From Burkholderia ambifaria (GTDB lineage: Bacteria > Pseudomonadota > Gammaproteobacteria > Burkholderiales > Burkholderiaceae), in contig NZ_LKPJ01000008.1 of assembly GCF_001443045.1 (NCBI RefSeq), positions 224,915 through 288,914 on the forward strand: 64,000 nt of DNA, read 5' to 3'. This document shows positions 26,846 through 35,396 of this stretch, piece by piece; within the stretch, counting starts at the first letter, position 1, and the number at the start of each line of letters is the position of its first letter. Below the pieces are notes generated by a model that was not told the DNA's origin, ran no database searches, and was given only the letters and a program-made list of their open reading frames with translations. Position numbers and translations under genes: made by a program.

Positions 26846-27912
26846 ACCGGCAGCAATCCACGCGCAGCAACGCCTACCCGTCTCAGCCCCCTCGCGAGCG
26901 CGGCACCTGGCGCGCGTTCGCGCTCGCCGCGCTGATGCACGTGCTGCTCGCGCTGTTCCTCTATCACGGCGTGCAGTGGCAAAACAGCACGCCGGCCGGC
27001 GCCGAAGCCGAGCTGTGGACCGAGGTGCCCGACGTCCCCGCACCGCGGCCCGTCGTCACGCCCACGCCGCCCGCGAAGCTCGCACCGCCCCCTCCCCCGG
27101 TCCGTGACGAGCAGGCGGACATTGCACTGCAGCAGAAGAAACGGCAACAGGAAGCGGCCGCGCGCGAAGCGCTGCTCGAACAGCAGCGCCGCGCGCAGCA
27201 GTTGAAAGCGCAGCAAGAGGAAGCCCGGCGCGAGCAGCTCGCAGCCCAGCAGGCCGCCGCGCTCGCCGCGCAAAAGGCCGCCGAGCGCGAAAAGCAGAAG
27301 CAGGCGGACAAGCTCAAGCAACAGCAGCTCGTGGAGCAGCAGAAGCTCGAACAGCAGAAGCAGCTCCAGCAGCAGAAACTGCAGCAGCAGAAGCAGGCGC
27401 AGCTGGAAGCCCAGCAGGCGGCGAAGGCCAAGGCCGACGCGGCCGCGAAGGCAAAGGCGGACGCCCAGGCCAAGGCAAAGGCCGAAGCGGCTGCGCGCGC
27501 GAAGGCCGATGCAGCAGCAACAGCGAAGCTCGACCGGGAACGGAATGCGCGGCTTGCGCAGATGCAGGGCCTGGCGGGTGCCGGCGAAGGCGGCGGCCAA
27601 GGGCTCGCGAAAAGTGGCACTGGTACGGGTTCCGGCGGCAATGCCGCGTCGCCCGGCTATGCCGACAAGGTGCGCCGGCGCGTGAAGCCGAACATCGTCT
27701 GGGGTGGCGAGCGCGCGGGGCTCACGACGATCGTCAAGATCCGCTGTACGCCCTCGGGCGACCTGTTGAGCGTATCGGTCTCGCGGCCGAGCGGCAATTC
27801 GGGGTGGGATCAAGCGGTCGTCAATGCAATCCAGGCGTCGGTCCCGTTACCGCCCGATACTGACGGTCATACCCCGTCCAGTATTACGATTACCTTCAAG
27901 GCGGCGGAGTGA
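26842..27912 (+). CDS. tolA: Tol-Pal energy transducer TolA
   Basis: A 356-aa periplasm-spanning protein. It has one membrane helix near residues 24-45 ([19 protein letters not shown]), a Pro-rich segment to about 90, a very long helical domain rich in Gln, Lys, Ala and Glu (about 95-245), a Gly-rich hinge and a C-terminal TolA/TonB-like domain with [12 protein letters not shown]. The helical region is dominated by CAG and AAG codons, so its DNA is internally repetitive. It connects TolQR to Pal and TolB. Confidence 0.95.
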   Translation: MNRQQSTRSNAYPSQPPRERGTWRAFALAALMHVLLALFLYHGVQWQNSTPAGAEAELWTEVPDVPAPRPVVTPTPPAKLAPPPPPVRDEQADIALQQKKRQQEAAAREALLEQQRRAQQLKAQQEEARREQLAAQQAAALAAQKAAEREKQKQADKLKQQQLVEQQKLEQQKQLQQQKLQQQKQAQLEAQQAAKAKADAAAKAKADAQAKAKAEAAARAKADAAATAKLDRERNARLAQMQGLAGAGEGGGQGLAKSGTGTGSGGNAASPGYADKVRRRVKPNIVWGGERAGLTTIVKIRCTPSGDLLSVSVSRPSGNSGWDQAVVNAIQASVPLPPDTDGHTPSSITITFKAAE

Positions 27913-28021
27913 GCGGAAATGCGCTTACACTCCGTGCGTCGCTGCCGGACGGGAACGAATCGGGTATTTTTACTGTCTCTGCGGTTGCGCAGCGATCCAA
28001 GTCACATGGGAAGCAAGAAGC

Positions 28022-29317
28022 ATGAGTTTGATGACGAAACTAGGTTTCAGGGCACTCGTGGCCTCGTGTCTGATTGCGGCCGGCGGCGCCGCTAACGCGC
28101 AGGTCAACGTGCTGATCACCGGCGTCGGTTCGACCCAGTTCCCCATCGCCACCGCGAACTTCGCGAACGAGGCCGGCCTGCCGCAGCAGGTCACGTCGAT
28201 CGTCCGCGCGGACCTCGCGCGCAGCGGCAAATTCACCAATATCGACGCAGGCAGCACGCCCGTGCCCGAGACCGCTTCGGTCGATCTCGGCGCGTGGAAG
28301 GCCAAGGGCGCGAACGCGTTCGTCGCCGGCAGCGTCAACCGCGAAGCGAACGGCCAGTACAAGGTGAACTTCATCCTGTACGACACCGTGAAGCAGCAAA
28401 GCCTCGGCGGCCTGTCGCTGACGGCGAACGACACCACGCTGCGCACGGCCGGCCACAAGATCGCCGACTACATCTACCAGAAGCTGCTCGGCGTGCGCGG
28501 CGTGTTCGCCACGCGCCTGTCGTACGTGATCAAGACCGGCAACCGCTACCAGTTGCAGATTTCGGATTCGGACGGCCAGAACGCGCGCATCGCGCTGTCG
28601 AGCACCGAGCCGATCATCTCGCCGGCGTGGTCGCCGAGCGGAACGAAGGTCGCGTACGTGTCGTTCGAGCGCAAGAAGCCGATCGTCTACATCCATGACC
28701 TGCCGACCGGCCGCCGCTACATGGTCTCGGACCAGAAGGGCAACAACAGCGCCCCGGCGTGGTCGCCGGACAGCAACACGCTGGCCGTCGCACTGTCGCT
28801 GACGGGCAATACGCAAATCTATACGGTCAATGCGAACGGCGGCGGTCTGCGCCGGCTCACGCAGAGCAGTTCGATCGACACCGAGCCGTTCTACTCGCCG
28901 GACGGCCGCTGGATCTATTTCACGAGCGATCGCGGCGGTGCGCCGCAGATCTACCGGATGCCCGCGCAAGGCGAAAGCGCCGGCTCGGCACAACGCGTGA
29001 CCTTCACCGGCAGCTACAACACCAGTCCGCGCATCAGCCCGGACGGCAAGCTGCTTGCCTACATCTCCCGCACGGGTGGGGGGTTCAAGCTGTACGTTCA
29101 GGATCTGCAAACCGGCGCGGCGAACGCCATCACGAATACCAATCGCGACGAATCGCCGAGCTTCGCGGCAAACGGCCAGTACCTTCTCTACGCTACCCAG
29201 TCGGGTGGTCGCAACGTGCTGGCAGCAGTGCCCTCCGACGGCAGCGCGCCGCCGCAGATCCTGTCCGTCCAGGGCGGCTCCGTTCGTGAGCCGTCGTGGG
29301 GGCCCTTCATGCAATGA
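28022..29317 (+). CDS. tolB: Tol-Pal periplasmic beta-propeller TolB
   Basis: A 431-aa periplasmic protein with a signal peptide ([18 protein letters not shown], cleavage before QVNV). The N-terminal domain reaches about residue 170. A six-bladed propeller follows, with repeated motifs such as [33 protein letters not shown] and [20 protein letters not shown]. It binds Pal and TolA. The start at 28022 fits the signal peptide; a gap of 109 bp separates it from tolA. Confidence 0.96.
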   Translation: MSLMTKLGFRALVASCLIAAGGAANAQVNVLITGVGSTQFPIATANFANEAGLPQQVTSIVRADLARSGKFTNIDAGSTPVPETASVDLGAWKAKGANAFVAGSVNREANGQYKVNFILYDTVKQQSLGGLSLTANDTTLRTAGHKIADYIYQKLLGVRGVFATRLSYVIKTGNRYQLQISDSDGQNARIALSSTEPIISPAWSPSGTKVAYVSFERKKPIVYIHDLPTGRRYMVSDQKGNNSAPAWSPDSNTLAVALSLTGNTQIYTVNANGGGLRRLTQSSSIDTEPFYSPDGRWIYFTSDRGGAPQIYRMPAQGESAGSAQRVTFTGSYNTSPRISPDGKLLAYISRTGGGFKLYVQDLQTGAANAITNTNRDESPSFAANGQYLLYATQSGGRNVLAAVPSDGSAPPQILSVQGGSVREPSWGPFMQ

Positions 29318-29334
29318 CCACAAGGAGAGTAACC

Positions 29335-29844
29335 ATGATGTCGAATAAAGCTCGTCTGGCCCTGGCCGTGATGATGATCAGCGCGCTCGCAGCGTGCAAG
29401 TCGGGCGTGAAGCTCGACGACAAGGCCAATGCGGGCGCGATGAGCACGCAGCCGAGCGCCGACAACGTCGCGCAAGTGAACGTCGATCCGCTGAACGACC
29501 CGAACAGCCCGCTCGCGAAGCGCAGCATCTACTTCGACTTCGACAGCTATTCGGTGAAGGACGAGTACCAGCCGCTGATGCAGCAGCACGCTCAGTACCT
29601 GAAGAGCCACCCGCAGCGTCACGTGCTGATCCAGGGCAACACCGACGAACGCGGCACGAGCGAGTACAACCTCGCGCTGGGCCAGAAGCGTGCGGAAGCC
29701 GTCCGTCGCGCGATGGCACTGCTCGGCGTGAACGATTCGCAAATGGAAGCCGTGAGCCTCGGCAAGGAAAAGCCGCAGGCAACGGGTCACGACGAAGCAT
29801 CGTGGGCGCAGAACCGTCGCGCCGACCTCGTCTACCAACAGTAA
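29335..29844 (+). CDS. pal: Peptidoglycan-associated lipoprotein Pal
   Basis: An outer-membrane lipoprotein of 169 aa. The lipobox is LAAC before KSG, near residue 20. A linker leads to the OmpA-like peptidoglycan-binding domain starting SIYFDFDSYSV, with GNTDERGTSEYNLALGQKRA containing the diaminopimelate-contacting Asp and Arg. AAGGAGA lies 7-13 bases before the ATG at 29335; the second ATG (29338) is an alternative. It anchors the outer membrane to the wall and receives TolA/TolB signals. Confidence 0.96.
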   Translation: MMSNKARLALAVMMISALAACKSGVKLDDKANAGAMSTQPSADNVAQVNVDPLNDPNSPLAKRSIYFDFDSYSVKDEYQPLMQQHAQYLKSHPQRHVLIQGNTDERGTSEYNLALGQKRAEAVRRAMALLGVNDSQMEAVSLGKEKPQATGHDEASWAQNRRADLVYQQ

Positions 29845-29863
29845 GTAACGGAAGAATCGCCGT

Positions 29864-30613
29864 ATGACGCACCGTGTATCCCTGCTGCGCGTTGCCGCAG
29901 CATTCTGCGTCGCCGGCGCGGCGTGGTCGGCCGCGCCGGCGCACGCCGGCGTGTTCGACGACAACGAAGCGCGCCGCGCCGTGCTCGACCTGCGCAGCAA
30001 GACCGACAACCTGGCCAGTCAGTTGTCGGCCGCCCAGCGTACGATCCTCGATCAATCCGGCCGTCTCGACCAGCTGAACCAACAGGTCGCGACGCTGCGC
30101 GGCGAGAACGAGGACCTGACGAACCGGCTGACGACGCTCGAACGGCAGCAGAAGGAGTACTACCAGGATCTCGACACGCGACTCAAGAAGTTCGAGCCGC
30201 AACAGGCGACGATCGATGGTGTCGAAGGCACCGTGCAGCCGGGTGAAACGGATGCGCTCAGCGCGGCGCAGCAGCAGTTCCGCAACGGCAACTTCAAGGC
30301 GGCCGCGGCATCGTTCCGCAGCTTCATCGCGAAGTATCCGCAGAGCCCGTACCAGCCGACCGCGCAGTACTGGCTCGGCAATGCGCAATACGCGCTGCGC
30401 GACTACCGCGGCTCGACTGCGACGTGGCAAACGATCGTGAGCAAGTATCCGCAGCATCCGCGCGCGGCCGACGCGCTCGTCGCAATCGGGACGAACCAGC
30501 TCGAGCAAGGCCAGAAGGCGGCCGCGAAGAAGACGTTCGAGCAGGTCGTGTCGCAGTACGCCGGGTCGAACGCTGCGCAGACGGCGCAGGGCAAGATCGA
30601 GAGCATCAAATAA
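29864..30613 (+). CDS. cpoB: Cell division coordinator CpoB (YbgF)
   Basis: A periplasmic protein of 249 aa closing the Tol-Pal operon. A signal peptide ends near AAPAHA. A coiled coil covers about residues 40-110 (LRSKTDNLASQLSAAQRTIL onward), then TPR repeats follow (AAQQQFRNGNFKAAAASFRS, YWLGNAQYALRDYRG, AAKKTFEQVVSQYAGS). CpoB links Tol function to PBP1B-driven septal peptidoglycan synthesis. It starts 19 bp after pal. Confidence 0.95.
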   Translation: MTHRVSLLRVAAAFCVAGAAWSAAPAHAGVFDDNEARRAVLDLRSKTDNLASQLSAAQRTILDQSGRLDQLNQQVATLRGENEDLTNRLTTLERQQKEYYQDLDTRLKKFEPQQATIDGVEGTVQPGETDALSAAQQQFRNGNFKAAAASFRSFIAKYPQSPYQPTAQYWLGNAQYALRDYRGSTATWQTIVSKYPQHPRAADALVAIGTNQLEQGQKAAAKKTFEQVVSQYAGSNAAQTAQGKIESIK

Positions 30614-30629
30614 TTATCGCGGCGGGTTG

Positions 30630-30658
30630 TTGACAGACTCGCAATCCGTCGCTATAAT
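30630..30658 (+). promoter_or_regulatory. Consensus sigma-70 promoter of tRNA-Lys
   Basis: TTGACA at 30630-30635 and TATAAT at 30653-30658 with a 17-bp spacer form a perfect consensus. It starts 17 bp after the cpoB stop and about 90 bp before the tRNA. Confidence 0.9.
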
Positions 30659-30721
30659 TTTTTGCTCTTTAGGTCTCTGCGAGAGTTGTTAGCGCAACGG
30701 ACTAACAGGTTTCAAGAACGT

Positions 30722-30798
30722 GGGGTGGTAACTCAGTTGGTTAGAGTATCTGACTTTTAATCAGAGAGTCGAGGGTTCGAGTCCCTCCCACCCTACCA
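30722..30798 (+). tRNA. tRNA-Lys (anticodon TTT)
   Basis: The full cloverleaf is present. The acceptor GGGGTGG (30722-30728) pairs with CCACCCT (one G-U pair at position 1-72). The D arm is ACTC/GAGT, and the anticodon arm TCTGA-CTTTTAA-TCAGA has TTT at 30756-30758. The T arm is GAGGG-TTCGAGT-CCCTC, discriminator A, and the CCA end is encoded (30796-30798). Its 3' end is a potential integration target, and an accessory segment starts directly downstream. Confidence 0.95.
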
Positions 30799-30820
30799 AC
30801 TATCTTTGATAGTGCAATTA

Positions 30821-30845
30821 AAGCCTCCCAAGCGGAGGCTTTTTT
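30821..30845 (+). terminator. Rho-independent terminator of tRNA-Lys
   Basis: Stem AAGCCTCC (30821-30828) with GGAGGCTT (30834-30841), loop CAAGC, running into TTTTTT (30840-30845). Confidence 0.9.
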
Positions 30846-30849
30846 GCGT

Positions 30850-31497
30850 CTGTTGCCTTTGCGGGGGCACGGTGCCGCTTCCCTCGCAACGCCCCGTTAC
30901 GCGTGCGCGCCCGTGCCACTATGCTGCTCGCCAATCATGTGCTGGAGCGCTATCGCAGCGACAGCTTGCACCATATCCGATCATCGAGACCGCGTTCGAT
31001 CCCGATCCTCGCCTGTCGACACCGAGGATCGGTTGCAAGGAGGTCTACGATTGGATTCGCGCCAAGGTGGAATTCGATCGGAAGGGAGTCGATGCGGAAA
31101 GCTTCCCACCATTCAAGACCCGCTGATTCGCCAACGGTCCACGCACCATTGATGCACCATGTGCCGCAACGCAACGCCGCCGGCGTCTCGCTCATTTCAC
31201 GGCGCGAGGCCCGGCAAACTGAGCCGATCTACAGAACAGAGCCAGGCGAAGGAAGCGTGGTGAGTAGCTTTGTTGTTATCTGAGCTCGGACGTTCGAAGA
31301 CTTCCGGAAGCCGTTTGGCACCACGCCTCGCTGGACCTCCCATTGACGAGCGTAGTGCAGACGTGATGTGCGAGCCAATGGAGAAACTGCTTCGAGCATC
31401 TGCCGAACAGCGCTGTGCCGCGGTAACCGAGACATGCAATGCCTGAAGCGCCCTGCCGCTCCAAAAAATCGCGCTAACCCGCAAGCGACCGCTCGGA
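30850..31497. other. Gene-poor start of the accessory segment
   Basis: About 650 bp after the tRNA terminator without a supportable gene. Several overlapping open frames exist on both strands, but none shows a family motif, a good start or Burkholderia-like codon use. An eroded integrase or other mobile gene remains possible, but no integrase motif can be read. Confidence 0.5.
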
Positions 31498-31806
31498 TTA
31501 CTCGGTAAACGCATCAATGAGCGCCAAAAGCGCCTCGCGCTTGCGCGCGTCGAGAGCGCGAAATCCAGAAACAACGCGTTGCTCATCGGGGTTCTCGAGG
31601 CGAGCCCCCTCTACTCCGGTAAGGACATAGCAGACATCCACACCTGCACCGGCGATTGCGCTCAGGTAATCGGAGTTCGGCCGACGCAAGCCCTTTTCGT
31701 ACTGGTACTGCGCGTGCTGCTGGACCCCACCAAGATCTGCCAACTCGGTCTGATTCAGCCCTAAACGCAATCGCTCCCTTTTCAGGCGCGCCTCAAACCC
31801 ATTCAT
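31498..31806 (-). CDS. XRE-family helix-turn-helix regulator
   Basis: A 102-aa Cro/CI-type DNA-binding protein. The HTH covers about residues 8-60 (RLKRERLRLGLNQTELADLG to YEKGLRRPNSDYLSAIAGAG) and is followed by VDVCYVLTG, typical of phage- and island-borne XRE regulators. The C-terminal 35 residues form a helix (ALDARKREALLALIDAF). It is divergent from the 31944 gene, and an inverted repeat lies immediately upstream of its start codon, suggesting autoregulation. Confidence 0.85.
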   Translation of the reverse strand: MNGFEARLKRERLRLGLNQTELADLGGVQQHAQYQYEKGLRRPNSDYLSAIAGAGVDVCYVLTGVEGARLENPDEQRVVSGFRALDARKREALLALIDAFTE

Positions 31807-31837
31807 TTGATATGATTTTCCCTTGAAAAAATATCAA
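31807..31837. promoter_or_regulatory. Inverted repeat in the XRE upstream region, likely operator
   Basis: TTGATAT (31807-31813) and ATATCAA (31831-31837) form a perfect 7-bp inverted repeat with a 17-bp spacer. The AT-rich block abuts the XRE start codon at 31806 and lies in the divergent promoter area. Confidence 0.55.
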
Positions 31838-31943
31838 TAAGTCCTAAACTCAGATTCAGAAACATCCGATTGCTAGCTTGTCGCGCCATTGCGAGGAAAA
31901 GCAGCATACCCCGCCGATCGCGATTCCTCGATGCGGAGGTTAT

Positions 31944-32357
31944 ATGTCATTCACATACGAAATTTGCGGTGCGCTATCCGTTCTCGACAACTTTCGCCAC
32001 CAACACGCCCAGCGATTCGCCGAGAGTATCGCGAACCCCGCTGACGTCTATTTCGCCACTGACGCCGTCACTCATTCGCTCTTGATTCGCATTCGCGGCG
32101 TGCTCAATGACGATGAAGCCCGGTCGGTCGAGGAGGCGCTGGAGGAATTGTCCCAGAAATGGGCGCGTGCCGGCGCCATCTTCCGCCGTGTGCGATACGG
32201 TGAATCATCGTTTATTCCCATCGGCCTTGCCCAATACGTCGAACTGCTTGAAGAACTCGCCGACGAGCACCTGCAACTGGAGGCCTTCCTGCAACGCCAG
32301 GCACGGATTCTGGAAAAGTTCCGGCCCTCCACCACTTCACGCGCGAGAGAACGCTGA
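31944..32357 (+). CDS. Unknown small protein, paralogue A of an adjacent pair
   Basis: A 137-aa soluble protein that I do not recognise. It reads YEICGALSVLDNFRHQHAQR at the N-terminus, SLLIRIRGVLNDDEARSVEE in the middle, and ends in a leucine-rich helix (LEELADEHLQLEAFLQRQ). The same order of segments recurs in the product of the gene at 32408, so the two arose by duplication. The start at 31944 has GGAGGT a few bases upstream; earlier in-frame ATGs lack a binding site. It lies in the accessory segment between an XRE regulator and a toxin-antitoxin pair. Confidence 0.7.
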   Translation: MSFTYEICGALSVLDNFRHQHAQRFAESIANPADVYFATDAVTHSLLIRIRGVLNDDEARSVEEALEELSQKWARAGAIFRRVRYGESSFIPIGLAQYVELLEELADEHLQLEAFLQRQARILEKFRPSTTSRARER

Positions 32358-32407
32358 CAGACCGCAACAACCTATGACCTAGGATAACCGAAGCAACGGA
32401 GAAGACG

Positions 32408-32875
32408 ATGGAAGAGCCAGCACGCTACGTCCTGTCGGGTGCACTATCCGTCCATGACGACTTGGAAGATGAGCAGCTTGATCGGGTGTCTCGGCATCTG
32501 AGCGGCATAGCGGCGGTGCACTTGAAGCACGACGAGGTGGCACACACCGTCTCGCTACGCATCTCCGGCACGCTGATGCGCGACGACGTGCGCTATATCG
32601 AGCAGCGCGTCGAACGGTTCGCCGAGGAGAATGCCCGGGCCGCCGCGATTCTGCTGAGCGAGTGGAAATGCGAGACAAGCGAACTCGTCGTCGGTATGAA
32701 CTGGGACGCTCAATGCCTGATCCGGCTCGGCGCGGTACAAGAACAACTCGCAAAACTCACGGAACGGTATTTCGACTTTCTGCTGCGGCTCGAGCCTCCT
32801 GACGCTCCCGTGCGCGGCCGCCCACTTCTTTGCGTCGCGGTTGAGACCGACGACGATCGACGGTTCGGCCAGTGA
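32408..32875 (+). CDS. Unknown small protein, paralogue B of an adjacent pair
   Basis: A 155-aa soluble acidic protein of unknown function. It aligns by eye along most of its length with the 31944 product: YVLSGALSVHDDL against YEICGALSVLDNF, HTVSLRISGTLMRDDVRYIE against HSLLIRIRGVLNDDEARSVE, and a similar C-terminal amphipathic helix. The first 120 residues are shared and the last 25 are unique. The gap to paralogue A is 50 bp on the same strand, implying co-expression. Confidence 0.7.
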   Translation: MEEPARYVLSGALSVHDDLEDEQLDRVSRHLSGIAAVHLKHDEVAHTVSLRISGTLMRDDVRYIEQRVERFAEENARAAAILLSEWKCETSELVVGMNWDAQCLIRLGAVQEQLAKLTERYFDFLLRLEPPDAPVRGRPLLCVAVETDDDRRFGQ

Positions 32876-33160
32876 GTGCGCGCCGCAGATCTAGCAAGTT
32901 TATCCGTGTGACACAGCGAAAGCGTATCAGAAGCCGCACCGTGCCTTCCCCTACGCTGACGCCGCCAACCACCTGACAACGGAGCAATGTTCCGGCATAT
33001 GGCGCCGATCCCGATTAGATGGCAGCCGTGCTGCGCACGCAGCCCCCTTCGTGAAACTACTCGCCGCCGCAAGACCACCGCCGGCGACCTGATCTGTCAG
33101 CGTGTACGGCCCAGCCCATCGTGAGCACCGCCCACCCAATGTGGACGAACGGCCGATCGA
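32876..33160. other. Intergenic region before the toxin-antitoxin operon
   Basis: About 285 bp (356 bp including the operator and leader up to 33231) with no supportable gene. No terminator hairpin or other signal is clear in it. Confidence 0.4.
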
Positions 33161-33210
33161 ACCGGCAAATTTCCGTACAGATTGACTTGACCGGCAATTT
33201 TCCGTACAGT
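33161..33210 (+). promoter_or_regulatory. Promoter and repeated operator of the toxin-antitoxin operon
   Basis: Two near-identical 20-bp direct repeats, 33161-33180 and 33190-33209, differ at one base (ACCGGCAAATTTCCGTACAG against ACCGGCAATTTTCCGTACAG) and are offset by 29 bp. A promoter TTGACT (33182-33187), 17 bp, TACAGT (33205-33210) overlaps the second copy, so an antitoxin bound here would block transcription. Confidence 0.8.
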
Positions 33211-33231
33211 GGCATCAGGAGGTAAACGACC

Positions 33232-33501
33232 ATGGCTACTACTCGATTTGAAGCCCGCATTGAGACAGACGTGCATGCAGTGATCCGGCGCGCCGCCGAG
33301 ATCCAAGGGCGCACCATGTCGGATTTCGTCGTGTCTGCCGCTCGCGAAGCGGCGCAACGTGCAATCGCCGACGCCGAAATTATCCGGCTGTCGGTGGTGG
33401 ACTCCGAACGTTTCGCTCAAGCAATTCTGTCGCCGGCAGAACCAGTCGACGCGTTGAAGCGCGCGCTCGAGCGCCACGATCAACTCCTGCGTGACGAATG
33501 A
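33232..33501 (+). CDS. tacA: DUF1778 (TacA-type) antitoxin
   Basis: An 89-aa antitoxin with an N-terminal ribbon-helix-helix domain (TRFEARIETDVHAVIRRAAE followed by GRTMSDFVVSAAREAA) and a C-terminal toxin-neutralising tail. AGGAGG precedes the ATG at 33232. It overlaps the acetyltransferase gene by 4 bp, the standard layout of TacAT modules. It should bind the 20-bp direct repeats upstream, alone or with the toxin. Confidence 0.9.
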   Translation: MATTRFEARIETDVHAVIRRAAEIQGRTMSDFVVSAAREAAQRAIADAEIIRLSVVDSERFAQAILSPAEPVDALKRALERHDQLLRDE

Positions 33502-33986
33502 GCAGTTCAACACTTGTTGTCGCTGCCCTGGGACCGATTCATGATCGATCGCGGTTCGTTTGTGGAACGCCAGTACTAGACCGTTATTTGCGGGAGCAAG
33601 TCACGCAGGACGTTCGCCGAAAGATTGCTGCCTGTTTCGTCATGCTCGACGGCAACGTCGTTGTCGGCTACTACACGCTGTCTGCCGCCAGTATCACCCT
33701 TGCAGACTTACCGCATGATCTGGCACGCAAGCTGCCGCGGTATCCGGCGATTCCAGCCGTGCGCATGGGGCGGTTGGCCGTTGATCAGACTTACCGAGGC
33801 AGGGGATTCGGAGCGGCGCTGCTCGTTAATGCGCTACAGCGTGCCGCGAGATCAGAAATCGCCGCAGTAGCCCTAACGGTCGACGCGAAGAACGAGGCCG
33901 CCGCCACGTTCTATCGGCATTTCGGCTTTGAGCAACTGGCGCATGATCCATTGGCGCTGTTTTTGCCTTTGGCAACCGTGAAGTAA
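33498..33986 (+). CDS. tacT: GNAT-family toxin (TacT-type tRNA acetyltransferase)
   Basis: A 162-aa GNAT enzyme of the group that acetylates the amino group of charged tRNAs and arrests translation. Recognisable are FVCGTPVLDRYLREQVTQD near the N-terminus, the acetyl-CoA loop QTYRGRGFGAALL, and AATFYRHFGFEQL near the C-terminus with the conserved Tyr. Full length, all motifs intact, so probably active. The target tRNA cannot be read from the sequence. Confidence 0.9.
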   Translation: MSSSTLVVAALGPIHDRSRFVCGTPVLDRYLREQVTQDVRRKIAACFVMLDGNVVVGYYTLSAASITLADLPHDLARKLPRYPAIPAVRMGRLAVDQTYRGRGFGAALLVNALQRAARSEIAAVALTVDAKNEAAATFYRHFGFEQLAHDPLALFLPLATVK

Positions 33987-34873
33987 GGCATGCGACCAGG
34001 TTGGGCGAATGACCGTATCGGAATATCGAGCACGCGCCTCGCGTGGAACACCGGTCACAGAGACTTCACCATACCAGCCACCGCGCAAACCGGCTTGGCG
34101 AACCACCATAGCCCGGTGTTGTCAGCCAAAAAAAATTTTCAGCATTCAGCGGATTGACTGAGCACTACACGGATGCGTGCGCGCCCCGATACCTCGGCGT
34201 GCCCTCTTGTTTCCTCTGAAAAACCGACCTAGATTCAAGCCAATCCGGTCCGGTCAACCTGCATACGCAACCGAGCACGGGCTTACCCACGCCGTCACCT
34301 CGGTTCACTGGTCACGAACGCCCATCGTGCCGTTCGTGACGAGCCTGCACCTGCACATTTTTTACGAGCTTCGCCATAGGTCGCAGATATGCGGTATGCA
34401 AAATCGACGGCATTTCTGCGTACGCCGGTACCTGCGCTTGGGATGCTCTCCATGAGGAATGCCACCATGAAATTGCTCCCAATCATCACTCAACCGCTCA
34501 ATGGACTGCAGTGTCGAGTGACGGTTGACGCCTGTCCACGTCAAGGAAATCTTCGCCGGGTGTGGAATGATGGTCAATCGGCTGACCATGAGCGCGTATC
34601 GCCCCGCCCGGTGTGGCTCGAGCGTCTTGTTATGCATACCGCGGGACCGAAATTCGACGAAATTCGACTCAGGCAACAAGAAGCCATGCGCAGCCAGATT
34701 GATATTGCTTCGCCGATCGGTTCTTGCTTCATGCCCCGAGTAACGAGAGGCCTATTCGAAGACACTCCCGATGCAATCCCCTCTGCCCCTGCAAAAGCAA
34801 TTCCGCGCACCCGAGCGGGCAGTCACACATGTGCTCGCCCCACTACTGATGCCCAACCCGTGACAGGTGAACC
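33987..34873. other. Gene-poor, less GC-rich region upstream of the mobilization genes
   Basis: About 890 bp. It contains an A8 run followed by TTTT near 34129 and a hairpin at 34311-34340. One long frame (34389-34877) ends inside the MobC-like start but has no family features. The position upstream of mobC and relaxase genes is where an origin of transfer normally sits. Confidence 0.5.
34311..34340. repeat. Perfect 10-bp inverted repeat, possible oriT element
   Basis: GTCACGAACG (34311-34320) and CGTTCGTGAC (34331-34340) enclose a 10-nt loop. It is the only strong hairpin I see in the gap upstream of the mobilization genes, about 530 bp before the first of them. The role is inferred from position. 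Confidence 0.45.
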
Positions 34874-35395
34874 GTGAACGCGCCCCGGGCGAGGCTCAGC
34901 GTCGAGCTTGGGACGCTCAAAGCCGAATGGGAGGCGTGGTGCGCACAACGCGGCGTCACGCCCAGCGAGGGTTTGCGGCAGTTCGCGGCGAAGGCCATTG
35001 AACAGGCAGCCGACCGACCAGACATGCGACCATCGTTCCCCCCTCGAGATGGGCCCTGCATACGCATCGGGATTGGACTCACTCGCACTGAGCACGAATC
35101 CGTTAGGGCCGCGGCCTATGTTAATGGTTTCACGGCCAACCGATGGATCGTCGCACTGATTAGGGCGCATCTCACCGGTGAACCGCAGCTTGGGAACCGA
35201 GAGTTGACGCTTCTCGCAGAGTCAAATCAACAACTTGCGGTAATCCGTAAGCTACTCGGTGAACTCATCAGGGGTTCAGGCACGAGTCTCTCCCGGGAGG
35301 GACTCGCTTGGGAGGACACTCGCGCAGCAATTGACGCGCACCTACGCGCCGCGGCGACGCTCGTGCGCAGCAACCTGGATCGATGGAGCCGCTGA
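34874..35395 (+). CDS. MobC-like relaxosome accessory protein
   Basis: A 173-aa protein starting at a GTG. The central segment IRIGIGLTRTEHESVRAAAY then VNGFTANRWIVALIRAHLTG is typical of ribbon-helix-helix/MobC mobilization accessory proteins, which bend DNA at the transfer origin for the relaxase. The C-terminus LAVIRKLLGELIRG is also MobC-like. It ends one base before the relaxase ATG, so the two are translated together. Confidence 0.75.
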   Translation: MNAPRARLSVELGTLKAEWEAWCAQRGVTPSEGLRQFAAKAIEQAADRPDMRPSFPPRDGPCIRIGIGLTRTEHESVRAAAYVNGFTANRWIVALIRAHLTGEPQLGNRELTLLAESNQQLAVIRKLLGELIRGSGTSLSREGLAWEDTRAAIDAHLRAAATLVRSNLDRWSR

Positions 35396-35396
35396 C

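Noticed and set aside
30850..31500. Integrase or other phage gene directly after tRNA-Lys
   Set aside because: The open frames lack the tyrosine recombinase R..HxxR..Y pattern and any recognisable domain; frames on both strands overlap without codon bias.
31197..31586. Leftward frame overlapping the end of the XRE gene
   Set aside because: It overlaps a recognisable regulator on the same strand in another frame and has no motif of its own.
34389..34877. 162-codon frame upstream of the MobC-like gene
   Set aside because: No family features, no good ribosome binding site and atypical composition; its end only touches the MobC-like start by chance.
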